Part shown: positions 1-8,772 of the stretch, in pieces
Layout: each line of letters begins with the position of its first letter
Position numbering within the stretch: the first letter of the stretch is position 1
From: CAILZL01 sp050248275
Lineage (GTDB): Bacteria; Pseudomonadota; Gammaproteobacteria; Steroidobacterales; Steroidobacteraceae
Direction: 5' to 3'
Assembly: GCA_050248275.1 (NCBI GenBank)
Contig: JBFWSR010000001.1
Coordinates: forward strand, 186,001-250,000
DNA length: 64,000 bases
Made by a program: the position numbers and the translations under genes
The notes under the pieces: model-generated
Seen by the model: only the letters and a program-made list of their open reading frames with translations
Databases searched by the model: none
Told to the model about the DNA's origin: nothing

Positions 1-99
1 CACCAGCAAGGTGGCATGTTCGGAATTGATGATGGCGACTCGATCCTGATTGTCCTCGCGATCGCCGACGAGACTGATCTGTGCTGATTCGACTTGCAA
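1..99 (-). CDS. PP2C-type protein phosphatase, N-terminal fragment
   Basis: The first 33 codons of a minus-strand gene that runs off the left edge. The reading ends in DREDNQDRVAI, the RxxNQD metal-binding opening of PP2C serine/threonine phosphatases. The likely start is TTG at 99-97, with GGAG about seven bases upstream; no ATG or GTG lies in frame between it and the upstream end. The gene diverges from yicC, so the 177 bases between them should hold promoters for both, although I see no convincing -35/-10 pair. Only the N-terminus is visible, so the family call rests on this one motif. Confidence 0.6.
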   Translation of the reverse strand, partial: MQVESAQISLVGDREDNQDRVAIINSEHATLLV

Positions 100-276
100 A
101 AAGGGCTCCGGGAAAGGCAGCGCAACCAGGCAACTGTTACACTTTGCGAGCTTTATAGCAGTGCAATGCCGGGAAAAAAAGCGCCTGTGGCACAGGTTGC
201 CTCTTGACCCAGGCAGTATCAGCGCCTGCGTGCACGCTTATCTAATCATTGAATCGCCATCTAATCTGGACATTAC

Positions 277-1143
277 ATGATCCGCAGCATGACTGGTTTT
301 GCCCGGCGCGAGTGCCAGGGCGCATGGGGCACCCTGGTGTGCGAGTTACGCACCGTCAACCACCGCTTTCTGGAAGTATCGTTGCGTCTGCCGGAAGAAC
401 TGCGCGCGCTGGACAGCGAATTACGTCAATTGATCGCCGCTGCGCTGCGGCGCGGCAAGGTCGATGCCAGTCTTTATCTGAAAACCAGCGCAGCCGCCAC
501 CCAGTTGAACGACATCAATCAGGAACTACTCAAGCAACTCGCATCCCGCATTGCCGAAGTGCGCAGCACCGTGAGCGCCGATGCGCCTTTGAGTGCGCTG
601 GATCTGCTGCGCTGGCCTGGCGTACTCAAGGAGGCCGAACGCGATGCCAGTCCCCTGCTGACCGCCGCTGGGACATTGCTCGAGGAAACACTGGTCGCAC
701 TGAACCAGATGCGTCACCGTGAAGGCGGCCGCATCCATGAACTGATCGTGCAGCGCTGCGACGCCATTGCCACCCAGGTGCAACTGGTCAAAACACGTTT
801 GCCAGAAATTGCCGCGCGACAACGTGAACGCATGCTGGCGCGTCTGGCCACTCTTAATGCCCAGATAGACCACGAACGCCTGGAACAGGAACTGGTGATC
901 TTTGCCCACAAAATGGATGTAGACGAAGAAATGGATCGCCTGACCAGTCATCTGGTGGAGATTCGCAATGCCATTGTCTCGACCGAGCCCGCCGGCCGGC
1001 GTCTGGATTTCCTGATGCAGGAACTCAATCGTGAAGCCAATACGCTGTCCTCGAAATCCCAGGATGCCGATACCACCCGCGCCGCAGTTGAACTGAAAGT
1101 GGTGATCGAGCAGATGCGCGAACAGATTCAGAACGTGGAATAA
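277..1143 (+). CDS. yicC: YicC-family protein (probable endoribonuclease)
   Basis: A 288-residue protein opening with MIRSMTGFAR, the signature start of the YicC/YloC family, and ending with the conserved C-terminal region around the MKVVIEQMREQIQN-type helix (here ELKVVIEQMREQIQNVE). The E. coli member has been reported to be an endoribonuclease; nothing here shows activity directly. Length matches the family (about 290). It lies three bases upstream of gmk, the usual proteobacterial arrangement, and probably heads a yicC-gmk transcript. No unusual features. Confidence 0.95.
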   Translation: MIRSMTGFARRECQGAWGTLVCELRTVNHRFLEVSLRLPEELRALDSELRQLIAAALRRGKVDASLYLKTSAAATQLNDINQELLKQLASRIAEVRSTVSADAPLSALDLLRWPGVLKEAERDASPLLTAAGTLLEETLVALNQMRHREGGRIHELIVQRCDAIATQVQLVKTRLPEIAARQRERMLARLATLNAQIDHERLEQELVIFAHKMDVDEEMDRLTSHLVEIRNAIVSTEPAGRRLDFLMQELNREANTLSSKSQDADTTRAAVELKVVIEQMREQIQNVE

Positions 1144-1145
1144 GC

Positions 1146-1784
1146 ATGGCTGGAACCGATACCACGGCCGTTCCCGGCCATTTGTACGTGATCGCCGCGC
1201 CTTCGGGGGCTGGCAAGACCTCACTGGTAAAGGCGCTGCTGGCGCAGGAACCGAGCGCGCGCTTTTCCATCTCCTACACCACGCGCAAGCAACGGTCTGC
1301 GGAGGTGGATGGCCGCGACTATTTTTTTGTTGACCGCGCGCGCTTCGAGCAAATGGTGGCGGCCGGCGAGTTTCTGGAACACGCCCTGGTTTTCGACAAC
1401 TACTACGGCACCGCCCGCGCACAGGTAGAACAACTGCTGACGCAGGGCGCGAACGTGATTCTGGAAATCGACTGGCAAGGCGCCCGGCAGATCCGCGGCG
1501 TGATGCAGGATTGCCGCAGCATTTTCATCCTGCCGCCGTCGCGCGCGGAACTCGAGCGCCGGCTGCGGAACCGCGGCACAGACGATGAAACCGTTATTCA
1601 GCGGCGGCTGCGCGATGCCGTCAGTGACATGAGCCACTGGGCAGAATTCGACTATGTGGTGGTCAATGCCGATTTCGACCAGGCCCTGGCCGAACTGAAA
1701 GCCATCGTGCTGCGACAGGGCGACGCGCTGCGCGCAGATCGGCCGGCATTGAAATCCTTGATCGCCGAACTGCTGACCCGCTGA
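1146..1784 (+). CDS. gmk: Guanylate kinase
   Basis: Cytosolic enzyme phosphorylating GMP to GDP with ATP. The 212-residue protein has the P-loop APSGAGKTSL (about residues 18-27), the GMP-binding SYTTRKQR segment and YFFVDRARFEQM, then the lid region with R-rich stretch RRLRNRGTDDE. Length and motif order are those of bacterial guanylate kinases. It starts two bases after the yicC stop, so the two are almost certainly co-transcribed and translationally linked. Its product feeds GTP and, through spoT downstream, (p)ppGpp metabolism. Confidence 0.97.
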   Translation: MAGTDTTAVPGHLYVIAAPSGAGKTSLVKALLAQEPSARFSISYTTRKQRSAEVDGRDYFFVDRARFEQMVAAGEFLEHALVFDNYYGTARAQVEQLLTQGANVILEIDWQGARQIRGVMQDCRSIFILPPSRAELERRLRNRGTDDETVIQRRLRDAVSDMSHWAEFDYVVVNADFDQALAELKAIVLRQGDALRADRPALKSLIAELLTR

Positions 1785-1852
1785 CGGCAAACTCATCGGG
1801 CGGCCAATTGCCGGCCAAGGCCCGTGATTTCCGCCCGCAGCTCACAATCAGG

Positions 1853-1881
1853 TTCTGCCCCGGCGGTTCGCCCGCTATAAT
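1853..1881 (+). promoter_or_regulatory. Putative sigma70 promoter of rpoZ-spoT
   Basis: A perfect -10 hexamer TATAAT lies at 1876-1881, 30 bases before the rpoZ start, in the 127-bp gap after gmk. At 17-bp spacing the -35 position (1853-1858) reads ttctgc, which is weak. AGGTG sits about six bases before the rpoZ ATG as ribosome binding site. The -10 is convincing; the -35 is not. Confidence 0.45.
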
Positions 1882-1911
1882 CCGCCTCCCTTTGAATCCC
1901 CAGGTGTCCGC

Positions 1912-2280
1912 ATGGCCCGCATTACCGTCGAAGACTGTCTGCAGAACGTTCCGAATCTGTTCAATCTGGTGCTGGTTGCCGCCAAGCGCGCCCGGCGCAT
2001 CGCCAACGGCGCCGAAGCCACCGTGGATCGCGAGAACGACAAGCCCACCGTCATTGCTTTGCGCGAAATCGCCGCCGGTCATGTCGGTCCGGAAATCCTC
2101 GAAGAAGTGGACCGTCCGCCGGTGCAGGAAGTGAGCGCCATGGACATGATGATGCCCGATGATTTCCGCGCTCCGCACCTGGGCCTGAAAGGCAGCCTGG
2201 ACGACGATTTCGGCGACGATTTCAAGGAAGATTTCAAAGACGACACCAAGGTCGCCAAAGACGACCTGGCTGACGAGTAA
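1912..2280 (+). CDS. rpoZ: RNA polymerase omega subunit
   Basis: Omega helps assemble RNA polymerase by binding beta-prime and is part of a ppGpp site. The N-terminus MARITVEDC with NLFNLVLVAAKRARRI and the KPTVIALREIAAG segment are the omega core. At 122 residues it is longer than the usual 80-100; the extra is an acidic tail (about residues 85-122) rich in D, E and K with repeated DDF/EDF steps. It is followed 29 bases later by spoT, the common gmk-rpoZ-spoT order. The tail is in frame with no sign of a sequence error. Confidence 0.95.
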   Translation: MARITVEDCLQNVPNLFNLVLVAAKRARRIANGAEATVDRENDKPTVIALREIAAGHVGPEILEEVDRPPVQEVSAMDMMMPDDFRAPHLGLKGSLDDDFGDDFKEDFKDDTKVAKDDLADE

Positions 2281-2309
2281 GTCATTACCCGGCTGATATC
2301 ATTGCCCCC

Positions 2310-4463
2310 ATGGACAGCGCGTCTCTCTTTGGACTTCTGACTCCGGGTAGACGCGCCATCGGCCTCACCCAGCTGCTCAACAAGCTGGAAAGCTACCTGC
2401 CGCCAGAGCAGGTGGAACAGATCCGCGAAGCCTACGAATTCGGCGCCGCCGCGCATGAAGGCCAGAAACGCCGCAGCGGCGAACCGTACATTTCCCATTC
2501 GGTGGCCGTCGCCGGCCTGCTGGCCGATCTGCACATGGACAGCCAGACCATCGTGGCCGCCATCCTGCACGACGTCATCGAAGACACGCCTACCGCCAAG
2601 GATGCCATTGCCGGGAAATTCGGCAACGAAGTCGCCGAAATCGTCGATGGTGTGTCCAAGCTCGATCAGGTGCAGTTCAAGAGCCGCGCCGAAGCGCAGG
2701 CGGAAAGCTTCCGCAAGATGTTGCTGGCGATGGTGCGCGACATTCGCGTCATCATCGTCAAGCTCGCCGACCGCACCCACAACATGCGCACCCTGGGCTC
2801 CATGCCGCCGGCCAAGCGCCGCGCCGTGGCCAAGGAAACTCTGGACATCTACGCGCCTATCGCCAACCGTCTCGGCATCTACAGCATCAAGAACGAGCTG
2901 GAAGATCTGGGACTGAAGACGCTGTACCCCTATCGTTACCGTGTCATCGAAAAAGCCGTCAAACAGGCGCGCGGCAATCAAAAACAGTTCGTCGGCAAGA
3001 TCAAGGAAACCATCGAAGCGGCAGTGGCCAAGGCCGGCATCAAGGGCCGCGTCGAAGGCCGCGAGAAGCATCCATTCAGCATCTATCAGAAGATGCGCCG
3101 CAAGAAAGCCTCGCTGGGCGAGATCGTCGATGTGTTCGGCTTTCGCATCGTGGTCGACAGCATCGACACCTGCTATCGCTGCCTGGGACTGGTGCATGGC
3201 CTGTATCGACCCATGCCGGGCCGCTTCAAGGATTACATCGCGATTCCGCGCGTGAACGGCTACCAGTCGTTGCACACGACACTGTTCGGTCCGAATGGCA
3301 TGCCCATCGAAGTGCAGATTCGCACCGAAGCCATGCAGCAGGTGGCCGAATCCGGCGTGGCGGCGCACTGGCAATACAAGACCGGCGACAGCGACGACAA
3401 TCGCGCCGGCCATGATCGCGCCCGCGACTGGCTGCAACATCTGATCGACATGCACGGCGGCAACTCGGAAGAATTCCTGGAAAGCGTCAAGGTCGATCTG
3501 TTCCCCGACAAGGTATATGTGTTCACGCCCAAGGGTGACATCCGCCGCCTGCCGCGCGGCGCCACGGCAGTGGACTTCGCCTATGCGGTGCATACTGACA
3601 TCGGCAATCGCTGCGTCGCTGCCAAGATTGACCGGCGTCTGGTGCCGTTGCGCACGCCGCTGCGCAATGGACAGACCATCGAGATCATCACCGCCAAGGG
3701 CGCCACGCCCAATCCGGCCTGGGCGAATTTCGTGGTCAGCGCCAAGGCGCGCGCCGCGGTACGCCACTACGTGAAGAGCCTGAAGCATGGCGAAGCGGTG
3801 GAACTGGGTAAACGCATGCTCAGTCAGTCGCTCACCGAACTGGATCTGTCGCTCAAGAACATTTCGCAGGAACAGCTCGACCGGCTGGCGCTGGACCTGC
3901 AACTGCACAATGCCGTGGAACTATTCGAAAAGATCGGCCTGGGCGAACGACTTGCGCCACTGGTGGCCAGACGTTTGCTGCCCGAAGATACCGCTGCCAG
4001 CGACGCGCCCGACAGTCGCAGCCCGCTGGCCATTGCCGGCACCGAAGGTCTCAGCGTGACTTATGCGCGTTGCTGCTTCCCGATTCCCAACGATCCGATC
4101 ATGGCCTATGTCACCAGCGGCCATGGCATCGTCATTCATCGCGAAGCCTGCGGCAATCTCAAGAACTATCGCAAGCAGCCGGACAAATGGCTGCCGGTGA
4201 ACTGGCAGCCCGCGCCTGACAAGCTGTTCAGCACCGAAATTCGCGTGCAGGTACATAGCCGCATCGGCATTCTGGCCACCATTGCCTCGGAGATTTCCGC
4301 CACCCAGACCAGCATCGAAAAAGTCACCATCGTTGGTCGCGATGGCGGCGTGAGCACGGAAATATTTGAACTGCTGGTGGCCGACCGCCTGCAGCTGGCG
4401 CAGGTCATCAAGCGCCTGCGCAAGCTGCCCGATGTGGTGAAAGTGGCGCGCAGCCTGACTTGA
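2310..4463 (+). CDS. spoT: Bifunctional (p)ppGpp synthetase/hydrolase SpoT
   Basis: A 717-residue stringent-response enzyme. The N-terminal HD hydrolase domain has H49 (AAHEGQKR), H63 (ISH) and the HD pair H87-D88 in LHDVIEDT, so hydrolase activity should be intact. The synthetase region follows with KHPFSIYQKMRRK and GYQSLHTT, then a TGS domain (YVFTPKGDIRRLPRGATAVDFAY), a Cys-containing helical stretch (YARCCFPIPND) and a C-terminal ACT domain. These features fit the bifunctional Rel/SpoT type rather than RelA. It follows rpoZ in the same direction. Confidence 0.96.
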   Translation: MDSASLFGLLTPGRRAIGLTQLLNKLESYLPPEQVEQIREAYEFGAAAHEGQKRRSGEPYISHSVAVAGLLADLHMDSQTIVAAILHDVIEDTPTAKDAIAGKFGNEVAEIVDGVSKLDQVQFKSRAEAQAESFRKMLLAMVRDIRVIIVKLADRTHNMRTLGSMPPAKRRAVAKETLDIYAPIANRLGIYSIKNELEDLGLKTLYPYRYRVIEKAVKQARGNQKQFVGKIKETIEAAVAKAGIKGRVEGREKHPFSIYQKMRRKKASLGEIVDVFGFRIVVDSIDTCYRCLGLVHGLYRPMPGRFKDYIAIPRVNGYQSLHTTLFGPNGMPIEVQIRTEAMQQVAESGVAAHWQYKTGDSDDNRAGHDRARDWLQHLIDMHGGNSEEFLESVKVDLFPDKVYVFTPKGDIRRLPRGATAVDFAYAVHTDIGNRCVAAKIDRRLVPLRTPLRNGQTIEIITAKGATPNPAWANFVVSAKARAAVRHYVKSLKHGEAVELGKRMLSQSLTELDLSLKNISQEQLDRLALDLQLHNAVELFEKIGLGERLAPLVARRLLPEDTAASDAPDSRSPLAIAGTEGLSVTYARCCFPIPNDPIMAYVTSGHGIVIHREACGNLKNYRKQPDKWLPVNWQPAPDKLFSTEIRVQVHSRIGILATIASEISATQTSIEKVTIVGRDGGVSTEIFELLVADRLQLAQVIKRLRKLPDVVKVARSLT

Positions 4464-4482
4464 TCCGGGTTTTTATCGTAGC

Positions 4483-4501
4483 GGCAGGTTTGAAACCTGC
4501 C
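4483..4501. repeat. Short palindromic hairpin after spoT
   Basis: GGCAGGTTTGAAACCTGCC is a perfect palindrome with nine-base arms and one loop base, 20 bases after the spoT stop. A weak T-rich stretch follows (cttctt), so it could stop or protect the spoT transcript, or be one copy of a dispersed palindromic element. No second copy was seen in the window. Confidence 0.5.
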
Positions 4502-4572
4502 TTCTTATCCATATTGATGAATGGGGTCGGTTTGACCCGCCCTGCATCAAACCTAAATATAGAGGAACCACC

Positions 4573-4953
4573 ATGTCACGCAGCATCGTCAGCACGCCGA
4601 ATGCACCGCAGGCCATCGGCACTTATTCGCAGGCCGTGAAATGCGGCAACACCGTGTATGTGTCGGGCCAGATTCCACTCGATCCGGCCACTGGCGATCT
4701 GGTGCAGGGCGAGATGGAAGTTCATGTGCGGCGCGTGTTCGATAACCTGAAAGCCATCATCCATGCCGCGGGCGGCGACTTCGCGCAGGTTGCCAAGCTC
4801 AATGTGTTCCTCACCGACCTGGGCAACTTCGCGCTGGTGAACAAGATCATGGCGGAGTACTTCACTCAACCTTATCCCGCGCGTGCCGCCATTCAGGTTG
4901 CGGCCTTGCCCAAAGGCGCGACAGTGGAAATGGATTGCGTGGTGGAGTTGTAG
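4573..4953 (+). CDS. ridA: RidA family reactive enamine/imine deaminase
   Basis: A 126-residue RidA/YjgF/YER057c protein that hydrolyses reactive 2-aminoacrylate-type enamines released by PLP enzymes. It shows GTYSQAV near the N-terminus, VYVSGQIPLDP, the catalytic Arg in PARAAIQVAALPKGA (R104) and a closing E119-containing strand. Length is typical. A GAGGA ribosome binding site precedes the ATG. The spoT-ridA-recG order is common in gammaproteobacteria. Confidence 0.95.
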   Translation: MSRSIVSTPNAPQAIGTYSQAVKCGNTVYVSGQIPLDPATGDLVQGEMEVHVRRVFDNLKAIIHAAGGDFAQVAKLNVFLTDLGNFALVNKIMAEYFTQPYPARAAIQVAALPKGATVEMDCVVEL

Positions 4954-4977
4954 GTCGGGTCCTGACATCTAATAAAA

Positions 4978-5004
4978 ATGCCGGGTGCGGCACCGGCCTG
5001 CAAG
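4978..5004. repeat. REP-like palindromic element, copy A
   Basis: GCCGGGTGCGGCACCGGC folds into a stem-loop (GCCGG/CCGGC plus TG/CA) and is followed by CTGC. Closely similar units occur as an inverted pair at 22131-22194. It covers an in-frame ATG at 4978, so recG translation more likely begins after it. Confidence 0.55.
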
Positions 5005-7098
5005 ATGAATGAACCCTCACACCTTCTTCCCGAACTACGTCCCGTCACCGCACTGCGCGGCGTGGGCACCGCACTGGCGGGCAAGCTGGCGATGCTGGGC
5101 ATCCACACCGTGCAGGATGTGCTGTTCCACCTGCCGTTCCGTTATGAGGACCGCACGCAAACGCAACCGCTTGGCACACTGCAGGCCGGCATGCGCGCAG
5201 TGGTCGAGGGCGAAGTACAACTGAGTGAAGTAGTGTTTCGCGGCCGCAGGCAATTGCTGGTGCGCATCAGCGATGGTTCCGGCTGGCTGACCCTGCGCTT
5301 CTTTCACTTCAGCGGTTCGCAACAAACACAACTGGCGCGCGGCATACGTGTGCGTTGCTACGGCGAAGTGCGTCCCGGACCGCAAACGCTGGAAATGGTG
5401 CATCCCGAATATCGTCGCGTCAGCACCGATAGCGAACCGGTTGCTGAATCCAGCCTGACACCGGTGTATCCCGCCACCGAAGGCGTGCAACAGGCGCGCT
5501 TGCGACAACTCAGCGCTGCCGCTTTGCAGGAACTGCGTCGTAACAGTGTGCGTGACTGGTTGCCGCCCCAATTACTGCCCGATCGTCACTGGCCCAGCCT
5601 GCACGCCGCGCTGCAATACATGCACCGGCCGCCGCCCGACGCCAGACTGGAATTGCTGGAAACCGGACAACATCCGGCACAACGCCGTCTGGCCTTTGAA
5701 GAATTGCTGGCGCAGCAACTGAGCCTGCGTCTGCTGCGTCAGGACATCCAACGCGATGCCAGCTGGTCGCTGCAACAAGGCGGCGAACTACTGCAACAGT
5801 TCCGCAGCACGCTGCCCTTTCAACTGACGCAGGCACAGCAGCGCGTCTGGCAGGAAATCGAACGCGATCTGACCAACCCGCATCCCATGCTGCGCCTGGT
5901 GCAGGGCGATGTCGGTTCGGGAAAAACCGTGGTGGCCGCGCTGGCTGCGGTGAAAGCCGTGGCCTGCGGCCTGCAAGCTGCGCTCATGGCGCCGACCGAA
6001 CTGCTCGCCGAACAACATGCCCGCAATTTTGTCCACTGGCTGGAGCCCTTGAACATCGAAGTGGTATTGCTCACCGGCAGGCACACCGGCGCAGCGCGCA
6101 CACGCATCATGGAATCGCTGAGCTCGGGTCACGCCAGCGTGATCATCGGCACCCATGCGCTGTTTCAGGCAGATGTCAGTTTCGCCAGACTCGCGCTGGT
6201 GATCATCGATGAACAACATCGCTTCGGCGTGCATCAACGTCTGTTGTTGCGCGAGAAAGGACTTCATGCCGGTCGTTATCCGCATCAATTGATCATGACC
6301 GCCACGCCGATACCGCGCACGCTGGCGATGAGCGCCTATGCCGATCTGGATGTATCGGTGATTGATGAACTGCCGCCCGGTCGTACGCCGGTACATACCG
6401 TGGTGCTGCCCGACAGCCGCCGCGACAGCATCGTGCAGCGCGTGCGCGAAGCCTGCCTGCAACAACGGCAGGTGTACTGGGTGTGCCCGTTGATTGAAGA
6501 ATCAGAACTGCTGAGCGCGCAGGCCGCAGAAGAAACCCATGCTTCCTTAAGCGCCGCGTTGCCCGAGCTGCGCGTTGCACTGTTGCATGGCCGCATGAAC
6601 GCCAGGCAGAAAGATCTGGTGATGACGCAGTTCAAGGCGCATCAGACCGATGTGCTGGTGGCCACCACCGTGATTGAAGTCGGCGTCGATGTGCCCAATG
6701 CCAGCGTGATGGTGATTGAAAACGCCGAACGCATGGGCCTGGCGCAGTTGCATCAATTACGCGGCCGCGTCGGTCGCGGCAGTGTGCACAGCAGTTGCGT
6801 GCTGCTGTATCAATATCCACTCAGCGAAGTCGCGCGCGAACGCCTGGGCATCATGCGCGAAACCAACGATGGGTTTGAAATCGCCCGCCGCGATCTGGAA
6901 ATACGCGGCCCCGGCGAACTGCTCGGCACCCGTCAAACCGGCCTGGTGCAACTGCGCGTCGCCGACCTGATGCGCGATGCCGATTTGTTGCCACAGGTAC
7001 AGCAAGCCGCCGATACCTTGCTCAAAACCGCACCCGATCATGTCGAACCCTTGCTGCGCAGATGGGTGGGACACAGCGAGCGATTTGGAAAGGTGTGA
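5005..7098 (+). CDS. recG: ATP-dependent DNA helicase RecG
   Basis: Branch-migration helicase for stalled forks and recombination intermediates. A 697-residue reading from ATG at 5005 has the N-terminal wedge (OB) domain, Walker A GDVGSGKT near residue 301, the DEQH box (IIDEQHRFGVHQ) near 402, motif III TATPIPRTLAM, and C-terminal motifs VEVGVDVPNA and QLRGRVGRG. An ATG at 4978 is in frame but lies inside a palindromic repeat and lacks a ribosome binding site; the 5005 start gives MNEPSHLL and the usual length. The start is the only real uncertainty. Confidence 0.95.
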   Translation: MNEPSHLLPELRPVTALRGVGTALAGKLAMLGIHTVQDVLFHLPFRYEDRTQTQPLGTLQAGMRAVVEGEVQLSEVVFRGRRQLLVRISDGSGWLTLRFFHFSGSQQTQLARGIRVRCYGEVRPGPQTLEMVHPEYRRVSTDSEPVAESSLTPVYPATEGVQQARLRQLSAAALQELRRNSVRDWLPPQLLPDRHWPSLHAALQYMHRPPPDARLELLETGQHPAQRRLAFEELLAQQLSLRLLRQDIQRDASWSLQQGGELLQQFRSTLPFQLTQAQQRVWQEIERDLTNPHPMLRLVQGDVGSGKTVVAALAAVKAVACGLQAALMAPTELLAEQHARNFVHWLEPLNIEVVLLTGRHTGAARTRIMESLSSGHASVIIGTHALFQADVSFARLALVIIDEQHRFGVHQRLLLREKGLHAGRYPHQLIMTATPIPRTLAMSAYADLDVSVIDELPPGRTPVHTVVLPDSRRDSIVQRVREACLQQRQVYWVCPLIEESELLSAQAAEETHASLSAALPELRVALLHGRMNARQKDLVMTQFKAHQTDVLVATTVIEVGVDVPNASVMVIENAERMGLAQLHQLRGRVGRGSVHSSCVLLYQYPLSEVARERLGIMRETNDGFEIARRDLEIRGPGELLGTRQTGLVQLRVADLMRDADLLPQVQQAADTLLKTAPDHVEPLLRRWVGHSERFGKV

Positions 7099-7124
7099 AA
7101 AGCTGAAGTCTTTGGATTGTGGAT

Positions 7125-7193
7125 GTTTAGCGTAGAAGTAACCGGCGCTTCGCGGCTTTATCGCGCAGCGTCCGGTTGACTGCCGGATTGGGT
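7125..7193 (-). other. attC-like site 1 (after the OLD-type gene)
   Basis: Read on the minus strand: core ACCCAAT (7193-7187), a left arm containing CAACCGGACGCTGCGCG, loop ATAAAG, a right arm CCGCGAAGCGCCGGTTA, and closing core GCTAAAC (7131-7125). Each core differs by one base from RYYYAAC or GTTRRRY. The arms pair imperfectly, as attC arms do. The closing core is off-consensus, so activity may be weak. Confidence 0.65.
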
Positions 7194-7209
7194 ACGCTCG
7201 CGATAAGCC

Positions 7210-8667
7210 TCATGTCTTTGGCCGAAGTAGAGCTATCGAAGCAGATTGCCCAAGATATGAATGCAGCGAAGTAGGCGGCGATGCTTCTGCGGTGGGTACT
7301 AAATTGCCAATGGCCTGCCCCAGCACAACCTCCCAAGGTTTTGTGGATCCGGCAATTACACAAATGAGCTGCCGGATAGGCTTAATCTTTACATCTCGTA
7401 GGCGATCTGGCGCAGCTACTAGCTGACGGAGAAGGTTTGCATCCTTGTGCTGTTGGTTCTGTTCAACCCATTGATTCACTGAAGTCTGGAGTTGCGTCCA
7501 GTTGGTTCCGAGGACAGCCAAGGATTCATCGGTAAGCAGCGCATTCTCGACCGCATAGCACTGCAATCGAAAGCGAACGACCGGACCGATTGGCTCCAGA
7601 GAGTCTCGCGATCCATCGCCATCTCTCAATGAGTAAGCCACTGGATTGTCATAAACAGCACTAAGTAGCTGGCCGCAGAATGACTCAAGATGCGTCTGCT
7701 GGTCGACCGTGGTCGCAAGAACTGGAAACAAGCGGATTTGACCTTTCGATGATCGAGCAGCCTGTTGCCAGACTCTTTCATCGTCTTCACCCTCCAGGAT
7801 AAGCATCACATCGTTGTTTATGCTCAACGACAGTGGATGGCCAAAGAAGGGAGCAACTTTGCGTAACTGCTCACTTGCGGGGGACATCTGGACTACCGAT
7901 TGTCCAAAGTCCTTGGTTCCAATAGCGGTACATTCATATGACGCAAGCGCGCAGACAAGTGGAGTGCTGTGAGTTGCTATGCAGACAGCTACTGCACCCG
8001 TTTGATCGGTAGGTATGTCGTCGAACGACCGCTTGAGGAAGTTAGCAAGTCGTGCCTGTAGGTCGGGGTGTAGGTGTACGTCTGGTTCGTCAAGTAGCAG
8101 AAGATTGAACTTGGCGGGATCAATTGTTTCGAAGAAATACATAATCTCCGAGGCAAGCGAAATCGCCTCCGACTCTCCGCTGCTAATTTGGTCAGGGGGA
8201 ATTACGTCGCCAGAGGTGCTTCGAAAAATGTAATTCGAGCGATCCTGTTCAATAGAAATGTTCGGGAATAGCTGATTGATTTGGTCTAGGCGATCTGTTT
8301 GGAAGTTACGATCTAAGTCGATCCTGATGTGATGCATTTGCTGAAGTCGCCGAAGGTAGGCAAGTTCGATTTCGCGCAAGAGGTTGGCTGAAGCAGCCTT
8401 AAAATTGTCGACTTGGTTCCTACTGCGAATAGAACGTAGCCAATCCTTGTTCTGTTCCATTGCATTTTGGATATTCCCGTCTGGCCTGAAAACTCCCGCT
8501 CGCTCAGGGCTAACGTACCTGACATAGAAATCTGCATTTCCAGCAAGGGAGGAATCCAGGTTACGAAGGAAGCGACTCTTCCCTGCACCGTTCCTGCCGA
8601 GGATGAGATTGATGTTTGAAATCCCACGAATTGTGGCATCGGCTGCCGTTATCTCTGCAAGGTTCAT
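7210..8667 (-). CDS. OLD-type AAA ATPase with TOPRIM domain (cassette gene)
   Basis: A 485-residue protein with an ABC/AAA-type ATPase head and a C-terminal TOPRIM nuclease-like region. Walker A is GRNGAGKS (24-31), the ABC signature-like ISSGESEAIS is at 161-170, Walker B LLLLDEPDVHLHP ends in D193-E194, and the switch His is H233 in ATHS. TOPRIM acidic residues are E292 (LEGEDD) and D349/D351 (LRDGDGS), followed by YAVENALL. This is the OLD (overcoming lysogenization defect) layout, shared with several phage-defence ATPase-nucleases. No partner gene is fused to it. It sits between two attC-like sites as a cassette. A defence role is inferred. Confidence 0.8.
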   Translation of the reverse strand: MNLAEITAADATIRGISNINLILGRNGAGKSRFLRNLDSSLAGNADFYVRYVSPERAGVFRPDGNIQNAMEQNKDWLRSIRSRNQVDNFKAASANLLREIELAYLRRLQQMHHIRIDLDRNFQTDRLDQINQLFPNISIEQDRSNYIFRSTSGDVIPPDQISSGESEAISLASEIMYFFETIDPAKFNLLLLDEPDVHLHPDLQARLANFLKRSFDDIPTDQTGAVAVCIATHSTPLVCALASYECTAIGTKDFGQSVVQMSPASEQLRKVAPFFGHPLSLSINNDVMLILEGEDDERVWQQAARSSKGQIRLFPVLATTVDQQTHLESFCGQLLSAVYDNPVAYSLRDGDGSRDSLEPIGPVVRFRLQCYAVENALLTDESLAVLGTNWTQLQTSVNQWVEQNQQHKDANLLRQLVAAPDRLRDVKIKPIRQLICVIAGSTKPWEVVLGQAIGNLVPTAEASPPTSLHSYLGQSASIALLRPKT

Positions 8668-8705
8668 AAGGTAACTTTTGGAAATTGAGCGAGGTGGTCG
8701 TGGCG

Positions 8706-8772
8706 TACCAACGTCGAAGTTCAGGGACGCGCCGCCGATAGGCGGAGCGTCCCCTGCAACGACGGGTTAGCT
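8706..8772 (-). other. attC-like site 2
   Basis: On the minus strand the site opens with AGCTAAC (8772-8766), which contains the TAA stop of the upstream cassette gene. It continues through CCCGTCGTTGCAGGGGACGC, a short GC hairpin and GCGTCCCTGAACTTCGACG, to GTTGGTA (8712-8706). The GGGGACGC/GCGTCCC arms pair with the unpaired bases expected of attC. This arm sequence type is common in environmental cassettes, from memory. Confidence 0.72.

Noticed and set aside
2079..3908. A 609-codon open frame on the minus strand opposite spoT
   Set aside because: It is the antisense shadow of a clear spoT gene in G+C-rich DNA, has a His/Gln/Ala-rich composition without family motifs, and crosses rpoZ.
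4532..4559. Sigma70 promoter for ridA (TTGACC and TAAATA)
   Set aside because: Transcription would begin inside the ribosome binding site, leaving almost no leader.
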